A DNA stretch of 64,000 nt, taken from NCBI GenBank assembly GCA_050084985.1, contig JBITNC010000001.1, forward strand, positions 59,830,001-59,894,000. Direction: 5' to 3'. Positions 11,829 to 24,619 of the stretch are shown piece by piece. The notes below the pieces were generated by a model. The model saw nothing but the letters and a program-made list of their open reading frames with translations. It was not told where the DNA came from and did not search any database. Positions within the stretch are counted from its first letter, which is position 1. Every line of letters begins with the position of its first letter. This DNA comes from Nageia nagi (lineage: Eukaryota; Pinophyta). A program made the translations under genes and the position numbers.

Positions 11829-12846
11829 TTGGATTTGAAGAGGTTGTGGGTACATTACAAAAACTTAGTAGGTTTTACAAAAAGTGATCCAAATAGGCCT
11901 GTAGTGTATGTTGAGTTTGTTGGAGTGAAAGAGATGGCTTCTAGAGTTAATTCTTTCCCCATACCAAAATTCAATGGAGAGGATTACAAATATTGGGCAT
12001 TGAAGATGAAGCATTTGCTCATATGAAAAGGAGTGTGGGACATTATTTAATATATCTATGTGGAGCTAGATTGGGCTACACTTCCTCAAGTTGATAGGCC
12101 TACTAAGAGAGAGGCCCAAAAGAAAAATTCTTTTGCAATCTACCATCTCCAATCTTCCTTGAAAAATAATACTATTCCCAAGGATTGCTAGTTACAATAT
12201 GGCAAAGGATGCATGGAAAGTCTTTAGAGATTGATTCCAAGGCAATGATTAAGTGAAGCAAGTGAGGCTATAGAATTTGAAAATAAAGTTTGATAATCTG
12301 AAGGAAAAAGAGGATGAGAAAGTTAGAGAGTATTATGTAAGAGTGAATACTTATGTCCAAATGATGGAGAGACTTGGAGAAGAGGTAAAAAATCCAGTTG
12401 TAGTGAAGAAAGTGTTAAGAATACTTCTTCCTAAATGGAGCCAAACTAGTATTATTTTTGAAGAGACCAAAGATCTAATTACTCTTACTCTTGATCAGCT
12501 TATTAGTTCCTTGATGTCTCATGAGGAAAGGCTTGCTCCACTTTAAAATGTTGGGAGTGTGGAAGAGAAGGCCTTCACTTCTAAATAAGGTGACACTAGT
12601 TCTAGTGGTCAAGGGGGGAGCTCAAGGTAGAGGAAGAGATAGATCTTCTATAGGAAGAGAAAGAGGAAGAGGAAGTAGAGATGGATTCCAAAATAGAGGA
12701 GAATTCCAAGGAAGAGGTAGAGGGGGTTCTCCAAGAGGTGATAAGAGAGACAAGCAATGTTACTATTGTAACAAGTATGGAAACAATGAAAGAGAATGTA
12801 TATTAAAGGCTTCTCAAGAAGGGACCAAAGTGCAAACTATGGTGAG
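11829..12846 (+). pseudogene. Element B gag
   Basis: Three consecutive pieces can be read: FNGEDYKYWALKMKHLL (Copia gag N-terminus, 11829-12026), a UBN2-like middle with YYVRVNTYVQ and SLMSHEERL (12277-12546), and a strongly basic RGRGRG tract leading to a zinc knuckle (12521-12846). The knuckle reads C-Y-Y-C, then N-K-Y-G, then Asn where the metal-binding His belongs, then N-E-R-E-C. Stops and frame changes separate the pieces. Insertion H interrupts the sequence right after the knuckle. Confidence 0.8.
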
Positions 12847-15800
12847 TGTGACAACCCTATTTCAACATAAACATATAGGATCATCACTATAACACCCATC
12901 CCATACACTCGAGAGGTGAGCAAAAAAGTTTTTTCCTTTACGTACATAAAAAAAGTAATTAAATGCAATCAATTTTGAATGTGTTAGGAAGTTGCTTGAG
13001 AATGCTATGAATTATAGTTCACAATATGACTAGTATTGTTCCAAGCTAAGTCATACATGAGGTCTAGACTCTTCACTAACTATATACCATTTCTTGCTAT
13101 TTAACTTAACTTGTTGAATAACTTCACATGGCTTGCCTTTATTTGTTTTCTTGAACATAGTAACTTCTCGATGGTACCATATACCTACCTGTATTTTCCA
13201 CCATCATCATATTAAGGTAATTTAATACTCAAAGGTCCATTCAACCTTGGGGATTTCCTAATTTATCTTAGCCTAACCCGCTTGAAGATAAATCGACATC
13301 CCTTAAATGAATAATCATGCTTTACTTGGAGTTTTGGCTAAGTCTACACTTAGGTCTAAATATCCATAAAATATAACCTCCCATGATTCAAGAATAAATC
13401 ATTCATCTTTAAGAGATATTACACTACCTCTATTCACACCTATAGGCAAGGGAGTTAGGTCCTAAGCATCATAATATTTTGCACACAATATGAGATTTTC
13501 AAATCAATCAACATCATTATGCATAAAGTATCAAGCAATGCTAAGTATCATCACATTTAAGTAATTCAATTCATTTACTAAACAACTCTTTAATAAAAGA
13601 ATAACTCTTACCTATTCAAGGACTAACCTTTTACAAAACCCAAAGATATCAATTTCATACAATAATCATCATTGATACAATCATCCTAAAAAGAAAGTAA
13701 TTAATTCTTTTCAAAATCTCTACAGAAGAATAACAATAACCTTGCTATGTATTTCTCAAATCAAATAGCAAGTAAAATACATTTAGAACCCATAGCAAGA
13801 ATTTATCAAACTCCTTTCCCACACTATGATCAAAGTTTTTCTCCTTAGGTTTAATGGTAGCTCAAGAATGGTTGGATTAGATATAATCTTGGGTTTCTTC
13901 TAAAATGCAACTACATGCTTTGTCATTTTAAGGAAACATTCCAACAACTCTATTAATTCTATTTTAAAATGTCAACTCATATTTTAAACAAACAACTTTA
14001 TTTTAAAACATCAATTCCCATTTTAAAATAAATCAACATCTATATTTTAAAATATCTACCATAATTTAAAATAATACTTATAAACACTATTTTAGAATAC
14101 ATTAATAATACCCTAAAATAATCCACCATCATGTTTTAAAATACTACCCTATTTCAAAATAATCAAATAAACTCTATTTTAGAATATAATATCAATATCC
14201 TAAAATAACCACCACTCTATTTTACAATACTACCCTATTTTAAAATAATTAAACAAACTCTATTTTAGAATGTCATACAATATCCTAAAATACAACATTA
14301 TTTTAAAATACAACATTATTTTAAAATAAATAAACAAATTCTATTTTCAAATACAATATCCTAAAATACTTACAACATTATTTTAAAATAAATAAATAAA
14401 CTCTATTTTAGAATATAATACAATATCCTAAAATAATAAAATGATCATTACTCTAAAAATATCAAACTACCAATTAAAGTAACATCCTAGAAATAATAAT
14501 AGTAGCAAAAACTTCATGGCTTATTTTTAGAACACCCACCCAATTCTAAAAATAAACCAACACCCTACTCTTAAATTTTAAGAGTTAACAAACAAATAAA
14601 TAACAACCCACCATTTACCCCACACCCTTTACTAAGGCCCTTGGGTAAAAACATAGGATAAAACAGGGACTTATTTACTACACAGGCTTCTAAAGTTAGA
14701 CAAGGCCTAAAAATTATAAGTCCTTTAAATAAAATAGTAGCCCCTATTTTATTCCCCAAATAGAGATCTAAACAAAATCCCAAATTACTTCTTAAAATCT
14801 AAACCTTAAAATAAAACTCGTCACCCATTTTTATTTTAAAACTCATAATTCAAAAACATCAAAACCACCTAAAATGGTAAACCCCAATTTTAGTTAATAC
14901 TACATTATTTAAAAATAGCTACATTCATTTCAAAACTTGAAGAAATAAACAATAATTTTCACCTATTTTCTATTTAAATAACACTTATTTAAATAGAAAT
15001 AATCCCAATGTTAATGTACTTTAAAACCATTAAACACATATTTTTAAAACATTTTAATTTAACTGTAATGAATAAATTCTAAAATTTAATTTAGAGACTC
15101 TAATATATTTCAAAATTTGAAACTAAATTTTAAAATATATAAAAATGATTTAGAAACTCCAAAAGGGAATGCACATAAATCAAAGCATTTAAACCCAAGA
15201 AAAGAGGGTCAAATCTCCCCCACTCTTCCCAAGGTACCACATACCATGTGGGAGGTCTTGGGAGATGGCGTGGGCCCTCACGTTGGCTTGGGAGAGTCCA
15301 AAGACCCATGTGGATCCCCCATACCCCTTCACATCTACACGTTACCCAACAAGGCCCTTGAATCCCTACGCACAGCATGCAAAGGCTTTTAACCGCTTTT
15401 TATAATTAAAATTCCTCCTATAAACATTTTCTTTTATTTGGAAGAATAAAATAATACTTGCACAAATTTCGAGAATTTCATATTAAATATAAAAACCTTT
15501 TCTTCAATCCTATGCATAGGTTTATTAGACCTATAAGCACCTAGAGGAATATTCTTCTCACAAGTTTCAAACCAGATTTAAAACCAATGAGGAATTTACA
15601 AACAAGAAGGTGTATGAGGAGCTTCTAATATATTAGTAACATAAATATTATTTCTAAATATTTATGCATTCAAATCAAAGGTAGTAATAGAGGTTTTAAC
15701 TTTTAAAAACCTATTGTAAAAATCATAAAACCTCATACCAAATCTGTACACAGATTTCAAAACCACTAGACTTTTAAAGGGAACATTCTAGCATGGAAAT

Positions 15801-17064
15801 AAACTAAATCCTCAACCAATCATAAATTAGTAATACTAGAAGGTAAACAAAATCACTTGCAAGTAAATAAAACCAAGAATATTATTTTATCAAACACCTA
15901 TTGATAAAATAATAAAGCTTTCATAAAATATAGAGAGGCAAAAGAATACAAGAAGTAAACCTCAACTAAATCTTGCAATTGCGAAAGGACTTGGCTTCAA
16001 AATTGCAGAACTTTCTACTCCAAAATTAATGAAAAAAAGAATGATCCAAAAACTCCACCCTAGGGCTCTATTTATAGTCTTTCAACTAGGGTTAGGCGAA
16101 AAAATAACTAGGAGTGACAACACCACTTAAACTCAAGTGAGTGGGAGTTAATTCCTAAGCCAAAATATCTATCCACTTAGTCATTAATCAACACTTTAGT
16201 GGATTGAGTTCCATTGGCACACATCAACATAAAATTGACACACCTAACTTGCAACTAGGACACAACAACTAAAATTGAGACATCTCATGCAATTAGGTAT
16301 AATTAAATATTATTTAATTACAAATAACATTTTAAAGGTTTAGTTAACTCTAGCCTTTATCAATCAACCAATCATAACTCATCTAGCTTAATTTATTTAT
16401 TTTAAGCTAAATAATAATATTTAATGTTAGGGATTACTATTCTTAATTATTAATTAACCTTAATTAATAATTAAGAAGTAATATTTACACATTCTCACAA
16501 AATACTTAAATACATATATTTAAAGAATTAAGCTTTACCTTTTTCCTGCCTAGTTAGTTCCCTTAATTATATTTACCCACTAATATTAATTATTAGGGGT
16601 CCCAAGATAAATATATTAACATCCTTGGCAATTTTTTAAGGCATATAAATATTTTCAACTCAAATTAAAAACACAACTAGGCAATCATAAACACACATTA
16701 ACAATCATAGGGAGCTTATCTTTTCCTATGCTACTATGTATGTATGTAACCACTTACCCAACTTTCCTACTGTCTTGATCTTATATGATCATAAGAATCA
16801 TTGGTAATCATTCATTTCCAAACCATTCAAGAGCATCTCGCCTTTCATTACCTATCACTTGCACATCACAAAACCACTTGTAGCAGTAACATGTACATAT
16901 AGGTAGGATAAGTAATCATTATCCTTATCTAGGATTTCATAACTTTATCAAATAAAAGCATATCAAGCATTTTATTCAAATAATATATAGTCAATGTCTT
17001 ATTTCACTCTTAAACTAAAACAAAACACAGCAAGGGAAATCTAGGATGGATTTGGGTTGTGACA
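12847..17064. mobile_element. Insertion H, 4.2 kb, probable solo LTR of a giant-LTR element
   Basis: This block separates the gag zinc knuckle of B from its protease. It starts TGTGACAACCC and ends GGGTTGTGACA, nearly inverted ends of a type common in plant Ty3/gypsy LTRs. Flanking 5-mers are GTGAG and ATAAG, a possible target duplication differing by two G/A changes. I find no internal direct repeat pair, primer site or coding domain, so a solo LTR is more likely than a full element. A TATA-like CTATAAATAG on the minus strand (about 16067-16076) hints at minus orientation. Short frames such as 15117-15392 show no domain. Confidence 0.6.
13940..14460. repeat. AT-rich irregular minisatellite inside H
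   Basis: Repeated blocks of the form CTCTATTTTAGAATAT, then CAATATCCTAAAAT, recur at roughly 14168, 14254, 14336 and 14398, i.e. every 60-86 bp. They are mixed with the self-complementary TATTTTAAAATA. The array is degenerate at both ends. Confidence 0.65.
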
Positions 17065-17812
17065 ATAAGGAGGATGGATCCTCCACCTTGTTCTTATCTT
17101 ATGCCCATTCAATCCAAAAGCTAGATGTGACATGGATTCTTGACATGGGTTGTTCCAACCACATGATTGATAAGGGAGATTTATTTTGTGCCATGGATGA
17201 CTTCTACAAGTCCAAGATCACACTTGGATATGAAAAAGCCATTCAAGTTGAAGGCATGGGAGCTATGGAGGTGTTTACAAATGAAGGTAACAAAAGGATT
17301 AATGATGTGTATTGCATTCCAAAATCAAGCATAATTTGTTGAGTGTAGGATAAATAATGAATAAGAATTATAAACTTGTGTTTGAGGATAGGAAATGTAT
17401 AATTTTTGATAAGAACAAAGGGCATAAACATGTCACCATTATTCCCATTATAAGGAATAGATTATTTCCTCTTAGATTTGGTGAGAAAATCTCTAATTTT
17501 TCTAATGTTGCTATTGATGATAAGAGTTAAATTTGGCATTTGAGATATGGGCATCTAAATTTTGCAAGTTTAAAAAGCTTGGTTTTCAATGAGATGGTAT
17601 ATGGACTTCCAAATATTCAAGAACATAAAGAAGTATGTACAAGTTATGGTATGGGAAAGCATTCATTGATGATTACTACAAAATGTGTTGGATCTACTTT
17701 CTTAAAACTAAGGGTGAAGCTTTTACATACTTTAAGGAGTTCAAGAATGATGTTGAAAAATAAAGTGGATATTATTTGAAGTGTTTGAGAATAAATAGAG
17801 GAGGGAAGTTTT
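17065..17812 (+). pseudogene. Element B protease and integrase N-terminus
   Basis: The frame from 17065 includes WILDMGCSNHM, the Copia aspartic protease active site in which the usual D-S-G has become D-M-G, then KITLGYEKAIQVEGMG and DVYCIPK. After a frame break, the pre-integrase region (17520-17812) reads L-R-Y-G-H-L-N, the His-containing zinc-binding start of integrase, and ends at S-G-G-K-F, where element C is inserted. The sequence resumes in integrase at 25141. Confidence 0.75.
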
Positions 17813-18302
17813 TGAAGGAACTAACACTAACAAGATAATTCCTAAACAACCAAGATCTCTTGAAAGCTCACAATTACATCTAACAAACTCACAAAGCAAT
17901 CTCACAACACAAAATGTAAGTGGGTCCTCTAACTAGGAGTATATCCACTAACTAGATCTTTACTTCAATTACAATTACAACTCTCTTACAATCCTCCAAC
18001 TCTTTTCTCCTAACCACTAACCTATAGCATAATTTTACTCCTAATTAGTGTGTAATCATAAAGAGGGAGCCTTCTATTTATATGCCAAAATCTCTCTTTG
18101 GATCACCCTTTTATCTAATGTACAAAGGCATGATATGCACATCCTTTTACCTAAGGGGAATGCTCATGACATGGAGTGTAGGATAAGTTACATTATCATA
18201 TTCACTTAAATACTTAAGTATCAAATGATACCCTTAAGTATTAATGAATTTACATAGAAGATTTAATACAACCTTTACAATAATGGATTATACATTCTAA
18301 CA
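17813..18302 (-). repeat. 3' LTR of element C
   Basis: A TG...CA sequence homologous to 24620-25140. It contains the palindrome described separately (18211-18240) and a TATA-like sequence on the minus strand near 18078. The purine-rich tract of the minus strand follows immediately to the right (18303-18312). Confidence 0.9.
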
Positions 18303-18744
18303 ATCCCTCTTAATACAATATTGGGATAGAAGAGTAAGAGAGAAAGAAGAGAAAGTAAGAGAGTTATCTTAAAAAAAATACAACGAAAATGAGAACTTTT
18401 CACATATTTATGAAGTAAGAAGAATCTAGTTTGAGACTCACTACTTTTCAAATACAATCATTAACCATAAATAGTTTCAATGTACATGAAGTAGTCATCC
18501 AACTAGAAGTCATGAAGAGTCTCTAAGAGCTACATACTTGAGGTAAGTAACCTACAATCTCAAAAGAACCTGCAAGCCATAAGCAACTCAAATAACAAGA
18601 TCAGTTATATGCATCATATTCATATCAACAAGGATAGATGAATCACACAAATGCCATCATGAACTGATCAATAGTGCACTATAAGTCATCACTAAGATGC
18701 CATGCCAAAAACTTATAGTTACCTACTGTATATAAAACATGTGT

Positions 18745-19300
18745 TAATTATCATTACAAAATAGAGTAAGCACATATGATTCCTCACATATGGATAACTG
18801 AAGAGTGCTAGAATGATCAAAAAATAGAGTATGCACATACGAGTTCCTCACATATGGATAACTAAATAATGCCAAAAGAACATAAAGTTTCTCACATATG
18901 GATAACTAAATAGTGCTAGATTGGCCTAAAAATAGAGTATGAACATACGAGTTCTACACATATAGATAACTGAACAGTGCCAAAAGACACATAAGAGTTC
19001 CTCACACATGGATAACTGAACAGTGCTAGATTGGCCCAAAAATAAAGTATGCACATAGGAGTTCTCACATATGGATAACTGAATAGTGCCAAAAGACACA
19101 TAAGAGTTTCTCACATATGGATAATTGAATAGTGCTAGATTGGTAAAAAAATAGAGTATGCACATACGAGTTTCTCACATATAGATAATTGAACAGTGCC
19201 AAAAGACACATAAGAGTTCCTCACATATGATAACTAAATAATGCTAGATTGGCCAATTTGTACAATAAGTTCTTCATGCAGAGTGAACTTACCATGAAGG
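18745..19300 (-). repeat. Tandem array between pol and the 3' LTR of C
   Basis: About nine copies of a unit around AGTTCCTCACATATGGATAACT are arranged with two alternating spacers (one like TAGATTGGCC..AAAAATAGAGTATG, one like CAAAAGACACATAA), giving a higher-order period of a little over 100 bp. Each unit has short pairing arms, AGTT-CC with GG-AT-AACT. One copy of a second hairpin type closes the array: AAGTTC at 19267-19272 with GAACTT at 19285-19290. Confidence 0.8.
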
Positions 19301-19379
19301 TGTACAAAAAATCAACACTATACAGCATAAATCCTCCTAGGGGTGAAGTTATCATCACAAATATGAATTCAACATAAGA

Positions 19380-22300
19380 ATTCAAACTTCACTCCCTCTT
19401 GAGGAAAGCTTCACCAACTTGATAGCATCCCTAAGCTTACAGAATTGAGCTTCTGGGAGGGCTTAGTAAATAAATTAGTGAAGTTCAAGGTAGATGGATA
19501 ATACTTTAGGTGTATGATACCATCAAGAACCTTATCTATGATAAAATGGGTATGGATTTCTACATGTTTTATTTTTTGATAGAACACTAGATTCTTAGCA
19601 AAAAAATAGTTGACTGATTATCTAAAGAGATCAAAGATGAGCCACCTTGCACATACCTAATGTCTTTCAGAATATGCCTTAGCCAAATGGCATGGCATAA
19701 TATTCAACTTCCATGGTGGAAAGATAAATAGTAGGTTACTTCTTAGAAGCTCAAAGATAGCAACTAAACCAATGCTAAACACATACTAAAGGTTGACTTC
19801 CTATCATCTCTATCTTCTCCATAGTTAGAATCTAAGAATCTAGAGAGAACAAATGAGGGTAACTTGGAATACTTGAGAGCAAGATCCTTAGTCTCTACAA
19901 CATACCTCAAGATTTGCTTAACAACATTGAGGTGCTCAACATATGGTTTTTGCATGAATCGTGCCATTAGATTCACTGCAAAGGTAATATCTAGTCTGGA
20001 TATAATCAAATATAAAAGATTACCAATTAATTGCTTGTAAGCTATAGCATCAACTAACTGAGAGTTAGAGCTTAGAGAAATAATGATTCTAGAGAAGCTA
20101 GGATTGTAGCATATCTACACTCTTCCATTCTAAACTTCTGTAAGATGTTTGATATATACTTAGATTGACTAAGGTAAGTACAATCCTTACATTGATACAC
20201 TTGCATTCCAAGATAGTAGTGCAAAAGACCAAGATCAATCATTTCAAATGTTACCTTAAGTTTGGATATGCACTCTTGAATGATTTCATCATTGTTCCCA
20301 GTAATCAAAAGATCATCCACATAAAGGAGAATCAAGACCACATCTTTTCCTTGATTGAGCACATATAGATTGGAGTTAGAAAACACTTAAAGAATCCAAT
20401 ATCTGCAAAGCACCCTAAAATATTTCAATACCAGGCTCGAGGTGCTTGCTTAAGTCCATACAAAGACTTCTTTAGCTTACACACAAAGGAATCCTTACCT
20501 TCCATAATAAACCCTTTTGGTTGATTCATGAAGATTTCCACATCTAAGTCACCATTGAGAAATGCACTTTTGATATCAAGTTAAAATTGTTTTTATCTTT
20601 GAGCTACAGAAAGAGCAAGAATAACTCTCACAGTAGGCATATCTACCATAGGAGCAAAGGTTTCTTCATAATCTATATCGTATTTTTGAGCAAAACCTTG
20701 AGCTACTAACCTACCTTGTATTTTTTAATATCTTCGATTGAATTGAACTTGACCTTGTAGATTCACTTATTACCAATCACATTCTTATCATTGGGATAAG
20801 GAACCAAGTCCCAAGTTTTATTTTTCATAAGTGCCTCATACTCCACTTTCATGGCTTCCATCCAACACTCATGCTTAAAGCTTTTTCAAAGGTTGAGGGC
20901 TCATGCTTATTGTGAATTTTGATAATTAAGGATTTATTCAAGGTCATGCTCCTTGTTACCCTTTATGTTAGAGAATTTTATTCATGTGGTGACTTATCTA
21001 TATCAATATGCAACCATTTAGGAGCAACTGAAGAGTCCTCTGGATTATCAAAATTCTTATTAAAAGTAGATTCTTTAGGAAGTTCATTGAACTTTACATC
21101 CTTGAAATGAATACTGCTTTATAGGTTAAGAGTAGAGGCTGTAGCCTATATGCTGACTATCATAGCCCACAAAAGATGTATATTTCATTTTTTTTATCCA
21201 ACTTCTTCTTTTTTTCAAAAATAATATAGGAGAATGCTTCACAGCCAAACACCCTGAGGTGTGAAATGTTAGGTTTTCTTCCTAATCAAGTCTCAAAAGA
21301 AGTTTTACTCTAAATAATTTTTGTGGGACATATATTCAAGGTGTAAATAGCAAAGCTTATAGCTTCACCACATAAGAAAACTAGGAAGATTACCCAACAT
21401 GCATGTAATAATCTCTATAATTATTCTAATATTCATTGAACTCATTGCTATTATATTTTCCCCATTATCTGATCTCAACATCTTGATTTTAAGGTTAGTC
21501 TTATTTTCAACAAAGGTATTAAAAACCTTAAAACTCTCAAAGGTTTGATCTTTATGCTCAAGTAGATACCCAAAGGTCATCCTACTAAAGTCATCAATGA
21601 AGGTCAAGATGTAAGATGCTCTTTCAAGCAACTTAGTCTGAAATGGATCCATCAAATCTGAATGCACAAGTTTAAGATATTGACATGTTCTTATTACCTT
21701 ATCATTTTCAAACTTTTATCTATGCATCTTACCAAGAATGCACTTCTCGCATAAACCAATCAAAGGAGAAATTGAAGCAAACCTTCTATAAGTTCCTTAG
21801 TCTTTTATGACTTGAATACTTTTGTAATTACGGTGCCTTAAATGATGGTGCCAAAGATTACCTTTGGAACACACACTAGAAGAAATACACATCTTTGATA
21901 GAACTTGGTCCATAATGTAGAAGTTATCTTTCACAGATCCTTTAACTAAAGTGGTAAGTTTTTCTTAATGCATCAGGGTTAAGAGTCAAACTCAAAATGA
22001 GTACCTTTTTTTAGTAACTTAGATCATAGAGAGAAGGTTTATCCTAAGCTTAGGAATAAAAAGGACATTATCAATAACCTTCTTATGAATAAACACACTC
22101 CTAATTTCTTGGACTTCAAGGGTTGAGATATCACCTATCATAATCACATCTTATACTTGTGAAAGTTCTTAAACTTTTCTTTTTCAAAGTATAAATGATT
22201 AGTGCAACTAGAATCATCAATCTAATTAGATAAAAAGAGCGAAGCATGAATAAGAGTTTCCTCATGCTTCAATAGGAGCCTAAAAGGTTCTCAAGGGAGA

Positions 22301-22800
22301 AGACTTCTTCATCATCAAGTATTATTTCTATAACCGTTACAAAGTTTCCAAACTTTGAACAATGATGAAGACCATGAACTCATCATTGGTCCAATTGCAC
22401 CCACAAGAAATAAGTTTTTAGATCAATGATTTTATTCAAGTAGATAGCCACATTTTCATCTTCCCTTGATGAGATTGAAGTAACTTTTGGAGAATGGTAA
22501 ACTTTTTAAAAAGTTTGAACCAACATAGATTTGCTTAAACTTATCCTATGCTTCCTTTGTCAAGGTTAAAATTATCAGGAGCACATCATCTGAAACTGTA
22601 TGGTAAATCATGAAGGTTGCCAACTCAACTCATTCTTTATGTTGTAAGCTTCTAGTGCCTTCTCACCTATAGGAGGTACAAAGTTCTCATTCACTATTTA
22701 CCAAAGCTTCTTGGCTTGCAATTTAACTCTCATCTGTGTTTTCCAAATCTCATAGTTGGAACCATCAAGAATGTGTTTGGATAAAAAAATTCCCCCATTT
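19380..22800 (-). pseudogene. Element C gag-pol remnant
   Basis: From 22800 leftwards: gag N-terminus (H-I-L-D-G-S-N), a direct passage from K-H-E-E-T-L to the protease region with the zinc knuckle lost (near 22210-22270), integrase (21667-21365, with HSDLMDPF, TFIDDFSRM and a degraded N-G-V-A-E region), RT (about 20760-20072, with an intact ILLYVDDLLITGN) and RNase H (20009-19764, then to 19380). Stops and frameshifts are frequent. The sequence is clearly homologous to the much better preserved element F. Confidence 0.8.
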
Positions 22801-22979
22801 GCTACATTAGAATGTGAATAATAATAAGCATATGGTTTCAATAAATAACATGTAATGTTAAGTTTTAACTAAATAATACATGTTACATTTAATACTAAAG
22901 ACATGCTTGATTTGATTCACAAGTGCAAATGTTTTACAATTCAAATAATAACCCATGTACCCAAATACATTTCTCATCT

Positions 22980-23600
22980 TAAAAACTATAGATGTAGAGT
23001 GACATTGTTGAAGCTTATTTTTTTTATCTAAAATTAGGCCTTCACCTGGATGCCCACATAAGAGGAGCCCAGGTCTTACCAATCCTCAACTAGTTCCCCT
23101 TGGACAATAATATACTCTCATAAGGACAAGTACTAGTTATTTTTTAAGGTTTCAACATTTATTGGATAGGCTAAATTATTAATCTTGATTAGGTTTCAAG
23201 TTGTCCTCCTAGGTTATTAGGATAATCCTTCAATGGACATGCGGATATGTGGTATCACTACACATATACTTATCCACCTATTGAAGTTAAATCTAGACCA
23301 ATAGAGAACTTAGGGGTAATTAAGAAGTACATACTTTTCACCATTTGGATCATTGGAATTAAAGGCTTCAGTTTGCATGTCCACACCTCATGGCTCCATA
23401 AACAAGTCATGTTACGAAATGTATGTGTACACGTGTTTATTTTAGGGGGTTTCTCAAATCAATATTTGCATTTTTTATTGCATAAGCAAATAAATCAAAA
23501 AATTCTAAGCATAAAGTAAAGTGCATAAGATTAAATATCACCCATTCATAACTTGGAACCTTAAGAGTCCAATGGGTTTTGTTTACTAACCCCTAAAGGA
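22980..23600 (-). other. Conserved noncoding leader of C
   Basis: The stretch upstream of gag keeps blocks shared with D (30640-31250), E (48960-49600) and F (40070-40690), although coding regions of C and D are badly decayed. On the plus strand it starts with the block CTTCACCTGGATGCC and ends near GGGTTTTGTTTACTAACCCC. Complementary arms ACCTG (23044-23048) and CAGGT (23070-23074) could pair. Confidence 0.7.
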
Positions 23601-24619
23601 CATCTTTACATAGATCTATAGTTTGCACAAGTTGACTTTGCATAAGAAAGGATAAACATGCCTCATTTGCATAATTTGCACAAGTAAATTAGCTTTGTAT
23701 AAGAAGATTCTTAACATGCATTAATCCATAGCTCAAAAGTTTAAGTAATAAGCATGTATCATTAAGTTAGAACATTAATCATGCATTATTTACTTAAAAA
23801 AATTAAGCATGTATCATAAGTCTATCTATCACTTTGCATAAAAAATTAGCATGTATTTAAAATATGTGAGGAAAAAAGATGTGAGAACCCAAATGGCATC
23901 CTCATGCTAGATGAGATTTCTATTGGTTGATTGCATCCCCCCCCAAAAAAAAGGATCTCTGAATTGTAGGGTCGAGGTCATGTAGGGTAGCCAGAGGCCA
24001 AAAATCTTTGAATTATATATATATATATATAATTCCAAGTTTGTAAAAATATTTCAAAAATTTGCCCTTTTTTATCGTAAATATATATGTTTTATAAAAA
24101 AATTCTATATTTGATTTTAAATAGCTCAAGAAAAAAAAACCCTTTGTAAAAAAAGCTATATTTTGAGTTTAAAGCATTTTGAAAAAAAATTCCTTTAAGA
24201 TATATATATATACAAGTGTGAGAAAAAAATTATAACACAAATGTGTAACAACAATATGTGTATATATATATTTAAAAAAAAAATCATCAATATTGCAACT
24301 AACATATAAACAAAGTTCGTACCTCATGAGGAGAAAAAAATGGCAAATTTTGCCTAATGTATTAATGCCCAATCACTAACAAAAAAAATTTTTAGTAGGA
24401 AAAAAGAGAAAAAATATATTATGTTATTGAAGCAATATTTGTTAAAAGTTGAACTAACATAATCATAAAAGAATGTTAGTGTCAAGAATAAACTATTAAA
24501 AAGGATAAGGGGTTATACCTCTAAATTGTTTTACCTCACTAATAAGTGTAAGATGAGAAATGAAGAAAGATCACCAAGATGTTAAAGAAGAGCTTTCACA
24601 TAAAGCTCTGATATCAATT
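23601..24619. other. Distal leader of C, AT-rich
   Basis: This lies between the conserved leader block and the 5' LTR. It contains an (AT)n run near 24016-24032, several A-rich runs and the primer site at its right end. Unlike D, E and F it shows no long GC-rich segment. No gene is supported. Confidence 0.6.

Noticed and set aside
15117-15392. Overlapping frames on both strands in the GC-richer part of H
   Set aside because: No domain, no homologous frame nearby, and both strands are open equally, as expected from base composition.
16061-16085. TATA-like CTATTTATAG in H as proof of an active promoter
   Set aside because: The motif is short and expected by chance in AT-rich DNA. Used only as a weak orientation hint.
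18745-19300. Open frames 18916-19165 over the C repeat array as a repeat protein
   Set aside because: They exist only because the repeats lack stops in one frame. The units are noncoding in D, E and F and lie outside the pol frame.
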